Assembly: GCF_019977195.1 (NCBI RefSeq) | Contig: NZ_AP024643.1 | Coordinates: 1 to 64,000, forward strand | Length of the DNA stretch: 64,000 nt | DNA from: Arthrobacter sp. StoSoilA2 | GTDB taxonomy: Bacteria; Actinomycetota; Actinomycetes; Actinomycetales; Micrococcaceae | Direction of reading: 5' to 3' | Shown: one piece after another, positions 1-8,285 of the stretch | How the letters are laid out: the number at the start of each line of letters is the position of its first letter | Position numbering within the stretch: position 1 is the stretch's first letter | Translations under genes and position numbers: made by a program | Notes under the pieces: model-generated | Seen by the model: the letters and a program-made list of their open reading frames with translations, nothing else | Told to the model about the DNA's origin: nothing | Database searches by the model: none

Positions 1-1422
1 ATGACAGTAGACGAAGCCAACCACGCCAATACTGTCGGAAGTTCCTGGCGCAGGGTGCTTAGCCTTCTGGAACAGGACGACCGGGTCACACCCCGCCAGC
101 GCGGTTTCGTCATCCTCGCCCAGGCCCAAGGGCTCATCGGCTCCACGCTTCTGGTCGCCGTTCCCAACGAGCTCACCCGGGAAGTCCTGCAGACGCAGGT
201 CAAGGACGCCCTTGACGACGCCCTCCGCAGCGTCTTTTCCGATGACATCCGTTGCGCGATCGACGTTGACACCGATCTGGTGCCCATTCACGAAGAGCCG
301 GAACCCGCCGTCGAGCATTCCACGATGCCGGACCTGGCGGCTGAACCTAAGCCGCAGCCGACACCGCCCAGCACCTCGCATGAATTCGGCCGGCTAAACC
401 CGAAGTACATCTTCGACACCTTCGTGATCGGTTCCTCCAACCGCTTCGCCCACGCGGCCGCGGTTGCAGTAGCCGAGGCCCCGGCCAAGGCCTACAACCC
501 GTTGTTCATCTATGGCGACTCCGGGCTCGGCAAGACGCACCTCCTTCACGCGATCGGCCACTATGCCCGTCGCCTCTACAGCGGAATCCGCGTACGGTAC
601 GTCAACTCCGAAGAGTTCACCAACGACTTCATCAACTCGATCCGCGATGACGAAGGCACGAGCTTCAAGACCACGTACCGAAACGTGGATGTGCTGCTTA
701 TCGACGACATCCAGTTCCTGGCGGGTAAGGACCGGACCCAGGAGGAGTTCTTCCACACGTTCAACGCCCTGCACAACGCCAACAAGCAGGTGGTCATTAC
801 CTCCGACCAGCCTCCCAAGATGTTGGCAGGCTTCGAGGACCGGATGACCTCGCGTTTCGAGTGGGGCCTGCTGACGGACATCCAGCCGCCTGAACTGGAA
901 ACCCGCATTGCCATCCTCCGCAAGAAGGGCCTCAGCGAAGGACTGTCCGCGCCGGACGACGCCCTGGAGTACATCGCTTCCAAGATCTCCAGCAACATCC
1001 GGGAACTTGAAGGTGCCCTGATCCGCGTCACTGCCTTTGCGAGCCTGAACCGACAGCCGGTGGACGTGGCCCTCGCCGAGATGGTCCTCAAGGACCTCAT
1101 CACGGACGACGGCGCCCAGGAGATCACGGCGAAGCAGATCCTGGACCAGACGGCTGACTACTTCAAGCTCAGCATGGAAGAGCTTTGCAGCAAGTCCCGT
1201 ACCCGCACGCTTGTCACCGCCCGCCAGATCGCGATGTACCTCTGCCGCGAACTCACTGACATGTCCTTGCCGAAGATCGGACAGGAGCTCGGCGGACGAG
1301 ACCACACCACGGTCATCCACGCCGACCGCAAGATCCGTGAGCTGATGGCCGAGCGTCGTGTGATTTACAACCAGGTCACGGAACTCACAAACCGCATCAA
1401 GCAGCAGCAGCGGGACTCCTGA
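1..1422 (+). CDS. dnaA: Chromosomal replication initiator DnaA
   Basis: DnaA binds 9-bp DnaA boxes, forms an ATP-bound filament at oriC, opens the duplex and helps load the helicase. The 473-residue protein has an N-terminal domain I (about 10-95), a short Pro/Glu-rich linker (95-125), an AAA+ core with Walker A GDSGLGKTH (172-180) and Walker B LIDDIQ (233-238), and a C-terminal domain IV with the DnaA-box signature DHTTVIHADRK starting near residue 434. Length and domain order are normal for actinobacteria; the linker is short compared with Streptomyces. It begins at the first base of the window, so its promoter is not visible. The origin region follows directly. Confidence 0.98.
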   Translation: MTVDEANHANTVGSSWRRVLSLLEQDDRVTPRQRGFVILAQAQGLIGSTLLVAVPNELTREVLQTQVKDALDDALRSVFSDDIRCAIDVDTDLVPIHEEPEPAVEHSTMPDLAAEPKPQPTPPSTSHEFGRLNPKYIFDTFVIGSSNRFAHAAAVAVAEAPAKAYNPLFIYGDSGLGKTHLLHAIGHYARRLYSGIRVRYVNSEEFTNDFINSIRDDEGTSFKTTYRNVDVLLIDDIQFLAGKDRTQEEFFHTFNALHNANKQVVITSDQPPKMLAGFEDRMTSRFEWGLLTDIQPPELETRIAILRKKGLSEGLSAPDDALEYIASKISSNIRELEGALIRVTAFASLNRQPVDVALAEMVLKDLITDDGAQEITAKQILDQTADYFKLSMEELCSKSRTRTLVTARQIAMYLCRELTDMSLPKIGQELGGRDHTTVIHADRKIRELMAERRVIYNQVTELTNRIKQQQRDS

Positions 1423-1997
1423 ATCCACATCCGGCCGCGCACTACATACCTTATTAACAGGTGCGTGTGGATAACCCTGTGGATACTTAAGGGGACAAGC
1501 GCGGTTAATGGGCTTAAAACCCTTAAGGCATCTGTGGATCGTTAAAAACCGGGTTGGGAGTTGTCCCCATCCACACCCTGTTTAAAACCCAGTTAACGCA
1601 CAATCCGTGAACAGGGCTTAACCCCGGAACCGTGCGGCCAGATCCAGTTATCCACAGTTTCCACAGCAGTTATTAACACTACGAATCCCAAAAAATTGAA
1701 ATCCCTCAAATAACAATCTCGTTCTGCGCCACACCGGTCTGCCGCCGGCAGACCAATCAACCCCATGAACGGCCAGCCTCCGGCTATCCACATACGAGGG
1801 GCGAGTGCTGCCGGGGATGGGTTAATCGCGGATCTTCCGGCTAAGCTGTCAGCAGCGCTCCCATCCTTGGGTCTGTTTGTAGTTCGCTTGAGTGCGGACC
1901 ATGCAGGTTCCGGTATCGGACAGCAAAGGTTTGGCGGGTTCCAGGCAGGGATCCGCAGCTACTACTTGGCAGCAGCAATGAAAGGCGGCACCCTTCC
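1423..1997. other. oriC between dnaA and dnaN
   Basis: This 575-bp gene-free stretch is in the usual actinobacterial place for the origin. Perfect DnaA boxes (TTATCCACA on either strand) are at 1466-1474 (reverse) and 1648-1656 (forward). One-mismatch boxes are at 1478-1486 (reverse), 1561-1569 and 1784-1792; weaker sites are at 1533-1541, 1567-1575 and 1657-1665. An A/T-rich run at about 1670-1720, with a run of six A, is the best candidate unwinding element. The region also holds the dnaN promoter, which I cannot place. The identification rests on position and boxes; GC skew was not computed. Confidence 0.9.
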
Positions 1998-3122
1998 GTG
2001 AAGTTCAGAGTCGACCGCGACGTCCTGGCAGAAGCCGTTACGTGGACCGCGCGGTCGTTGTCTCCGCGGCCGCCCGTACCTGTGCTTTCCGGCCTCCTCC
2101 TCAAAGCCGAGGCAGGAACGGTAAGCCTTTCGAGCTTCGACTACGAAACATCAGCCCGCCTTGAGATCCCGGCGGATATCACCGCGGAGGGCACCATTCT
2201 GGTGTCCGGCCGTCTCCTGGCAGACATTTGCCGCAGCCTCCCTTCAGCTCCCGTGGAAGTTGAAACCGACGGGAGCAAAGTCACCCTCACCTGCCGGCGC
2301 AGCAGTTTCCACCTGGCTACGATGCCTGAGGCGGAGTACCCGGCACTTCCGGCGTTGCCAACCATCAGCGGCACCTTGCCAGGTGACGCCTTCGCGCAGG
2401 CTGTTTCCCAGGTGATCATCGCTGCCAGCAAGGACGACACCCTGCCGATCCTCACCGGCGTGCGCATGGAAATCGAGGATGACATGATCACTCTCCTCGC
2501 TACGGACCGCTACCGCCTCGCCATGCGCGAAGTCCCGTGGAAGCCCGTAACTCCTGGCATTTCCACCAGCGCGCTGGTCAAGTCCAAGACGCTGAACGAG
2601 GTGGCAAAGACCCTCGGCGGCAGTGGGGACATCAACCTTGCACTCGCTGACGACGACAGCCGCCTGATCGGCTTCGAAAGTGGAGGCCGAACCACCACGT
2701 CCCTGCTCGTGGATGGCGACTACCCCAAAATCCGTTCGCTCTTCCCGGACTCCACACCCATCCACGCAACGGTCCAAACACAGGAACTCGTTGAAGCGGT
2801 TCGTCGTGTGTCGCTTGTGGCAGAACGCAACACACCCGTCCGCCTGGCCTTCAGCCAGGGTCTGCTGAACCTCGACGCCGGTACGGGCGAAGATGCGCAG
2901 GCGTCCGAAGAACTGGAAGCCCAGCTCTCCGGCGAGGACATCACGGTCGCCTTCAATCCGCACTACCTCGTTGAAGGCTTGAGCGTCATCGAGACGAAGT
3001 ACGTTCGGTTCTCCTTCACCACCGCCCCCAAACCAGCCATGATCACGGCCCAGGCTGAGGCTGATGGCGAAGACCAGGATGACTACCGCTACCTCGTGAT
3101 GCCGGTTCGCCTTCCAAACTAG
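1998..3122 (+). CDS. dnaN: DNA polymerase III beta subunit (sliding clamp)
   Basis: The beta clamp forms a ring dimer around DNA and tethers the replicative polymerase and other repair and replication factors. The 374-residue product has the expected length and three repeated clamp folds: it opens with MKFRVDRDVLAEAV and ends with the conserved YRYLVMPVRLPN tail, which forms part of the partner-binding surface. Translation starts at GTG 1998, in the position expected from homologues. It lies directly downstream of oriC and upstream of gnd and recF, the standard actinobacterial order. Confidence 0.98.
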   Translation: MKFRVDRDVLAEAVTWTARSLSPRPPVPVLSGLLLKAEAGTVSLSSFDYETSARLEIPADITAEGTILVSGRLLADICRSLPSAPVEVETDGSKVTLTCRRSSFHLATMPEAEYPALPALPTISGTLPGDAFAQAVSQVIIAASKDDTLPILTGVRMEIEDDMITLLATDRYRLAMREVPWKPVTPGISTSALVKSKTLNEVAKTLGGSGDINLALADDDSRLIGFESGGRTTTSLLVDGDYPKIRSLFPDSTPIHATVQTQELVEAVRRVSLVAERNTPVRLAFSQGLLNLDAGTGEDAQASEELEAQLSGEDITVAFNPHYLVEGLSVIETKYVRFSFTTAPKPAMITAQAEADGEDQDDYRYLVMPVRLPN

Positions 3123-3164
3123 CGATCCGCCACCTATCCACTAGCGCAGAAAAGAGTTCACCCC

Positions 3165-4049
3165 GTGCACATCGGACTGATCGGCCTTGGAAAAATGGGT
3201 TTCAACATGCGGGAACGCATGCGGAACGGTGGCATCGAAGTAACTGGATTCGACCGTAACCCCGACGTGACAGACGTCGCTTCCGTGGACGACCTGATCG
3301 CTGCCTTGCCCTCTCCGAAGCTCGTTTGGGTCATGGTTCCGTCAGGCGACATCACCGATGCCGTGATCACCGAACTCGGCGAAAAGCTCAGCCCGGGCGA
3401 CTTGGTCATCGACGGCGGCAACTCACGTTTCACTGAGGACCAGAAACACGCTGCTGCACTCGCTGAAAAAGGCATCCGCTTCGCGGACTGCGGGGTTTCG
3501 GGCGGTGTTTGGGGCCTACAGAACGGTTACGGGCTCATGGCTGGCGGCGCTGAGGAAGACATCGAACTGGCCATGCCGGTCTTCGATGCCCTCCGCCCTG
3601 AAGGCGAACGAGCCGATAGCTTCGTCCACGTAGGCGGGGTTGGAGCCGGCCACTACGCCAAGATGGTTCACAACGGCATCGAGTACGGGCTCATGCAAGC
3701 CTATGCCGAGGGTTATGAATTGCTGGCGGCCAAGGACATCGTGAAGGATCTTCCAGGAACCTTCCGGGCCTGGCAAAAAGGAACCGTCGTGCGCTCCTGG
3801 CTTCTGGATCTCATGGTCAAAGCACTCGACGAGGATCCGGGACTGGCCTCGATCGATGACTACGTGGAAGACTCCGGCGAAGGCCGTTGGACTGTGGAAG
3901 AGGCAATTGCCAACGCTGTTCCGGCACCGGCCATCACAGCGGCCCTCTTTGCCCGGTTCTCTTCCCGCGAAGACAACTCACCGGCCATGAAGATGGTTTC
4001 AGCGTTGCGCCACCAGTTTGGCGGACACGCCACACGTCCGGCCAACTAG
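3165..4049 (+). CDS. gnd: 6-phosphogluconate dehydrogenase, short form
   Basis: This enzyme decarboxylates 6-phosphogluconate to ribulose 5-phosphate in the oxidative pentose phosphate pathway. The N-terminus carries a Rossmann nucleotide-binding motif GLIGLGKMG (residues 4-12). The substrate-binding region contains DGGNSR, the GVSGG loop and the catalytic-type KMVHNGIEYG segment. At 294 residues it is the short form, lacking the C-terminal extension of the roughly 470-residue enzyme; short forms are often NAD-preferring, but this is inference. The start is GTG 3165. Its place between dnaN and recF is typical of Arthrobacter and relatives and does not imply a role in replication. Confidence 0.93.
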   Translation: MHIGLIGLGKMGFNMRERMRNGGIEVTGFDRNPDVTDVASVDDLIAALPSPKLVWVMVPSGDITDAVITELGEKLSPGDLVIDGGNSRFTEDQKHAAALAEKGIRFADCGVSGGVWGLQNGYGLMAGGAEEDIELAMPVFDALRPEGERADSFVHVGGVGAGHYAKMVHNGIEYGLMQAYAEGYELLAAKDIVKDLPGTFRAWQKGTVVRSWLLDLMVKALDEDPGLASIDDYVEDSGEGRWTVEEAIANAVPAPAITAALFARFSSREDNSPAMKMVSALRHQFGGHATRPAN

Positions 4050-4072
4050 GCCGCAGGAGTCCAGCAGACGGC

Positions 4073-5266
4073 GTGTATCTTGAACATCTTTCGCTGACCG
4101 ATTTCCGCAGCTACGCCCAGGTTGACCTGAAGCTCGGCCCCGGGGTTACTGTCCTGGTGGGTTCGAACGGGATCGGTAAGACCAACCTCATGGAAGCCAT
4201 CGGATATTTGGCAACCCTGAGCTCGCATCGTGTCAGTACGGATGCCCCACTCCTTCGCTTCGGCGCCGAGCGCGCAATGATCAGGGCAAAGTTGGTGCGC
4301 GGCGAGCAGTCCACGGTTATCGAGGTGGAAATTAATGCAGGCCGGGCAAACCGCGGCCGGATAAATCGCGGAAACCCGGTGCGTGCCAGGGACATTTTGG
4401 GCATCTGCCAGACAGTCCTCTTTGCGCCTGAGGACTTGGCGCTGGTCAAGGGCGATCCCTCCAACCGCAGACGCTTCCTTGACGAGCTCCTGGTTAGCCT
4501 GATTCCGCGCCACGCGGCTACCCGCAGCGACTACGACAGAGTGTTGAAGCAACGCAACGCCCTGCTGAAATCGGCCCGGACGGGCAAATTTACTGCAGGC
4601 CATGAGGCCACGCTGGATGTTTGGGACCAGCACATGGCACGCGCCGGTGCTGAGCTTTTGCACGCACGGCTGGAACTGGTAGAGCGCCTGCGTCCGCATT
4701 TGAACAGTGCCTACGCGCAGCTCACTGACGGTTCCAAAGACGCCGGCGCGGTGTACCGCTCAACCATCCAGGGCGTACTGGACGACGACGGCGGGCCGGC
4801 CGATCGCCCAACGGAACCTTCGGCGTCGGGCGAGGACCTCAGGCTGTTGTCGGTTGACGAACTCACTGAGCGCTACGTCCAGGCTTTCGCCGCCTCCCGC
4901 AAGAAGGAACTGGAGCGGGGCATCTCCCTGGTGGGCCCGCACCGGGACGAATTGGAGCTCGTGCTTGGGCAAGCACCGGCCAAGGGCTACGCTTCACACG
5001 GTGAAACGTGGTCCATGTGCTTGTCGCTGCGCCTCGCTTCCTACTACGTCATGCTGGATGATGCGCGTACCGGCGGTACCGCGCCGATCCTCATTCTTGA
5101 CGATGTCTTTGCAGAACTCGATGTCCAGCGCCGGCGTAAACTGGCAGCAATAGTGGCCGGTGCCGAACAGGTACTCGTCACGGCCGCCGTCATCGCCGAT
5201 ATTCCCGAGGAGCTGGCCGGGCGGCGTATAACCGTTGTTCCGGGAGGCATCGATGGCGAAGGATAG
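4073..5266 (+). CDS. recF: DNA replication/repair ATPase RecF
   Basis: RecF is an SMC-like ATPase that helps load RecA on gapped DNA at stalled forks. I chose GTG 4073, giving 397 residues beginning MYLEHLSLTDFRSY, the conserved RecF N-terminus; the frame stays open upstream into gnd, but that part is not RecF-like. Walker A is GSNGIGKTN near residue 30. The ABC signature-like segment SLVGPHRDEL and the Walker B segment ILILDDVFAELD are in the C-terminal half. The 3' end overlaps dciA by 14 bp, so the two are probably translationally coupled. Confidence 0.95.
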   Translation: MYLEHLSLTDFRSYAQVDLKLGPGVTVLVGSNGIGKTNLMEAIGYLATLSSHRVSTDAPLLRFGAERAMIRAKLVRGEQSTVIEVEINAGRANRGRINRGNPVRARDILGICQTVLFAPEDLALVKGDPSNRRRFLDELLVSLIPRHAATRSDYDRVLKQRNALLKSARTGKFTAGHEATLDVWDQHMARAGAELLHARLELVERLRPHLNSAYAQLTDGSKDAGAVYRSTIQGVLDDDGGPADRPTEPSASGEDLRLLSVDELTERYVQAFAASRKKELERGISLVGPHRDELELVLGQAPAKGYASHGETWSMCLSLRLASYYVMLDDARTGGTAPILILDDVFAELDVQRRRKLAAIVAGAEQVLVTAAVIADIPEELAGRRITVVPGGIDGEG

Positions 5267-5807
5267 CCCCGACGGACTTCAACCCGGCCGCGATCCGGAC
5301 GAAATCGATGCTGCCCAAGCCGCGCTGAACCGGATGCGGGAGGCCGCAGCGGCCCGAGGCGAAGTCAGGCAGCGGGCTCCCCGCCCCGGATCCGCGCCTA
5401 AACGCAAGGGCCTTCGCGACACCAGGGGTTTTACCCAGTTTCATGGGACCGGACGTGACCCGTTGGGCCTGGGGAAGGTCGTTGGCCGGTTGGTGGCAGA
5501 ACGTGGTTGGACGTCGCCCGTGGCCGTTGGCTCGGTCATGGCCGAGTGGGAAACGTTGGTGGGCGCGGACATTTCTGCGCACTGCACGCCGGAGAGCTTT
5601 ACTGACACCACACTTCATGTCCGTTGCGACTCCACGGCATGGGCAACCCAATTGCGATTGCTGAGTACAAGCCTGCTGGAGATGTTCCGGAATGAACTGG
5701 GGGAAGGCGTGGTGACCAGCATCCACGTGCTCGGTCCGTCTGCGCCAAGTTGGCGCAAAGGTGGGCGCAGCGTCAACGGTCGGGGACCCCGGGACACGTA
5801 CGGCTAA
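5253..5807 (+). CDS. dciA: DciA-family helicase-loading protein (DUF721)
   Basis: DciA is the ancestral bacterial operator of the replicative helicase DnaB. The 184-residue product has a basic, Pro-rich N-terminal half (RQRAPRPGSAPKRKG) and a C-terminal DUF721 domain from about residue 75, with the WETLVG segment and the LHVRCDSTAWATQL strand typical of the family. ATG 5253 is preceded by GGGAGG with 5-nt spacing, which decides the start over an upstream in-frame codon. It overlaps the end of recF by 14 bp. Placement between recF and gyrB is conserved in actinobacteria. Function is inferred from the family. Confidence 0.88.
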   Translation: MAKDSPDGLQPGRDPDEIDAAQAALNRMREAAAARGEVRQRAPRPGSAPKRKGLRDTRGFTQFHGTGRDPLGLGKVVGRLVAERGWTSPVAVGSVMAEWETLVGADISAHCTPESFTDTTLHVRCDSTAWATQLRLLSTSLLEMFRNELGEGVVTSIHVLGPSAPSWRKGGRSVNGRGPRDTYG

Positions 5808-6146
5808 ACGGCGTGCAGGGCGTTTCAACGCCCCCGAGTCGTATAGGCCCCCATCAGGACCACCGTAGGGCCGTTTCAGATAGGGCCAGTGGCCTCCCAT
5901 AGGCACATTCAGCTCTCGGCTGCCCCCGTATTTGCAAGGATTCCGGCATTTCCACGATAGAATTGGCGTAGATCACTGAGCGCCGGTGAAACGTCGTCGG
6001 GGTCCTGGAAACACTTTCGTGGGTTCCAGGGCCCTCTTCGTCGGAGTAATCGGCGCAATCAGTCACGTGCTCGTTGAAGGCCTCGGCTTGCCGAAGCCTT
6101 CAACGGGGAACGGCCGTCATCGAATACAGAGGAGTCGAAAGCGCCT
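5808..6146 (+). other. gyrB leader region, no gene seen
   Basis: The 339 bp between dciA and gyrB contain no credible coding sequence. The region should hold the gyrB promoter, but I see no clear -35/-10 pair. The only obvious structure is the strong hairpin at 6072-6105, listed separately. Confidence 0.5.
6072..6105 (+). promoter_or_regulatory. Strong hairpin in the gyrB leader
   Basis: A 15-bp stem (6072-6086 against 6091-6105, one mismatch) with a CTTG loop lies 41 nt upstream of the gyrB start. There is no U-tract after it, so it does not look like an ordinary intrinsic terminator. Gyrase genes are commonly controlled by supercoiling, and a leader structure could act in transcription or translation; that role is inference. 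Confidence 0.5.
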
Positions 6147-8225
6147 GTGGCTAACGACAATGCAGAGACCTTGGCAGTAGAGCCCGAAGAGGACACTGTT
6201 CCTAAGCCTGACACGCCCGCGGAAACCCCCAGGGAGTATGGTGCCAGCGACATCACTGTCCTGGAGGGCCTTGAAGCGGTACGCAAGCGTCCCGGTATGT
6301 ACATCGGTTCCACCGGTCCGCGCGGTTTGCACCACTTGGTCTATGAAGTGGTGGATAACTCTGTCGATGAAGCTCTGGCTGGATTCTGCACGCACATTGA
6401 AGTTACGCTCCGCGCAGACGGCGGTGTCCAGGTTGTTGACGACGGCCGCGGCATCCCTGTTGACATCCACCCCACCGAGGGCAAGCCCACCGTCGAAGTC
6501 GTGATGACCATCCTGCACGCTGGCGGTAAGTTTGGCGGCGGCGGTTACGCGGTTTCCGGTGGTCTTCACGGCGTGGGTATCTCTGTGGTGAACGCACTGT
6601 CCCGCCGGGTGAACACGGAAGTCCGGCGCCAGGGCCACGTCTGGCGCATGTCATTCGCAGACGGCGGCAAGCCCCAGGGCGAACTCGTCAAGGGAGAAGA
6701 GACGGACCAAACAGGGACGTCACAGACGTTCTACCCTGACGGCACCATCTTCGAGAGCACCGAATTCGACTTCGAGACGCTTCGTGCGCGCTTCCAGCAG
6801 ATGGCCTTCCTCAACAAGGGCCTGCGGATCACCCTGACCGACGAACGTCCCGTAGCCCGGGAAGGTGAGGACGATCTGGATCTCGACGCCGTCGCCACCG
6901 AAGGTGAAGTTGCCGCCGAGCACCGCACAGTGGTCTACCAGTACCCGGACGGCTTGTTGGACTACGTCAAGCACCTGAACTCGAGCAAGAAGGTGGAGAT
7001 CGTCCACGAGGACGTCATCGCGTTCGAAACCGAAGACACTGAGCGCCACATCGCCGTCGAGGTCGCCATGCAGTGGACAACCGCGTACTCCGAAAGTGTC
7101 CACACATACGCGAACACCATCAACACCCACGAGGGCGGAACCCACGAAGAAGGTTTCCGCGCTGCAATGACCTCGCTGATCAACCGTTACGCGCGGGAGA
7201 AAAGCATCATCAAGGAAAAAGAAGACAACCTTACCGGTGATGACATCCGTGAAGGTCTGACGGCCGTCATCTCGGTAAAGCTTTCCGAGCCGCAGTTTGA
7301 AGGCCAGACCAAGACCAAACTGGGCAATTCAGAGGTCAAGGGCTTCGTCCAGCGCGTTGTCACGGACCAGTTGGGCGACTGGTTGGAGCGCAACCCCGGT
7401 CCTGCCCGTGACGTCATCCGGAAGGCCATTTCCGCTGCGCAGGCACGTATGGCTGCCCGCAAGGCGCGCGATAATGCCCGCCGCAAGAGCCCGCTGGAAT
7501 CCTTCGGCATGCCGGGCAAGTTGTCCGACTGCTCTTCCAAGGATCCTTCGCGTTGCGAGGTCTACCTGGTGGAGGGTGACTCCGCAGGTGGCTCGGCCAA
7601 GCGGGGACGCAACCCCGAAACTCAAGCCATCCTGCCGTTGCGGGGCAAGATCCTTAACGTTGAACGTGCTCGCCTGGACAAGGCACTCGGCAATGCCGAA
7701 GTCCAGTCCATGATTACAGCCTTCGGCACCGGCATTGGCGAAGATTTCGATATCGCCAAGCTGCGCTATCACAAGATCGTCCTGATGGCAGACGCCGATG
7801 TTGACGGCCAGCACATCACCACGCTGTTGATGACGCTCTTGTTCCGCTACATGCGCCCGCTGATTGAGAACGGGTACGTCTACCTTGCGCAGCCGCCGCT
7901 GTACCGCATCAAGTGGTCCAACGCCGCCCACGACTACGTCTTTAGCGATCGCGAACGGGACGACACCATCCGCAAGGGGGCGGCCATGAACAAGCGCCTT
8001 CCCAAGGACAACGGAATCCAGCGTTACAAGGGTCTTGGTGAAATGGACTACACCGAGTTGTGGGACACCACCATGGACCCGGACCGCCGCACTCTTTTGC
8101 AGGTCACCATGGACGATGCCCTGGCTGCCGATCAGACCTTCTCGGTACTGATGGGCGAGGACGTCGAATCGCGCCGTAACTTCATCCAGCAGAACGCCAA
8201 GGACGTCAGGTTCCTGGATATCTAG
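6147..8225 (+). CDS. gyrB: DNA gyrase subunit B
   Basis: GyrB supplies the ATPase of gyrase, which introduces negative supercoils in an A2B2 complex with GyrA. The 692-residue protein has the GHKL ATPase at the N-terminus (GMYIGSTGPRGLHHLVYEV, GGKFGGGGYAVSGGLHGVG), a transducer domain, and a C-terminal TOPRIM domain with EGDSAGGSAKRGRN, PLRGKILNVE and DADVDGQHI. The start is GTG 6147 after a GAGGAG-type ribosome binding site. Length is normal. gyrA follows after 60 bp, so the two are probably cotranscribed. Confidence 0.99.
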   Translation: MANDNAETLAVEPEEDTVPKPDTPAETPREYGASDITVLEGLEAVRKRPGMYIGSTGPRGLHHLVYEVVDNSVDEALAGFCTHIEVTLRADGGVQVVDDGRGIPVDIHPTEGKPTVEVVMTILHAGGKFGGGGYAVSGGLHGVGISVVNALSRRVNTEVRRQGHVWRMSFADGGKPQGELVKGEETDQTGTSQTFYPDGTIFESTEFDFETLRARFQQMAFLNKGLRITLTDERPVAREGEDDLDLDAVATEGEVAAEHRTVVYQYPDGLLDYVKHLNSSKKVEIVHEDVIAFETEDTERHIAVEVAMQWTTAYSESVHTYANTINTHEGGTHEEGFRAAMTSLINRYAREKSIIKEKEDNLTGDDIREGLTAVISVKLSEPQFEGQTKTKLGNSEVKGFVQRVVTDQLGDWLERNPGPARDVIRKAISAAQARMAARKARDNARRKSPLESFGMPGKLSDCSSKDPSRCEVYLVEGDSAGGSAKRGRNPETQAILPLRGKILNVERARLDKALGNAEVQSMITAFGTGIGEDFDIAKLRYHKIVLMADADVDGQHITTLLMTLLFRYMRPLIENGYVYLAQPPLYRIKWSNAAHDYVFSDRERDDTIRKGAAMNKRLPKDNGIQRYKGLGEMDYTELWDTTMDPDRRTLLQVTMDDALAADQTFSVLMGEDVESRRNFIQQNAKDVRFLDI

Positions 8226-8285
8226 TGCCTTACAAGGCGTAGATATTCCAGAGCTGACATATACCTGAAACGGAAAACTTAGACT

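Noticed and set aside
394..1428. Long open frame of 344 codons on the minus strand opposite dnaA
   Set aside because: It is antisense to a fully conserved dnaA, has no recognisable domain, and long antisense frames are expected in high-GC codon usage.
5986..6180. Open frame of 64 codons in the gyrB leader
   Set aside because: It runs across the gyrB start in another frame, has Arg-rich shadow composition and covers the leader hairpin.
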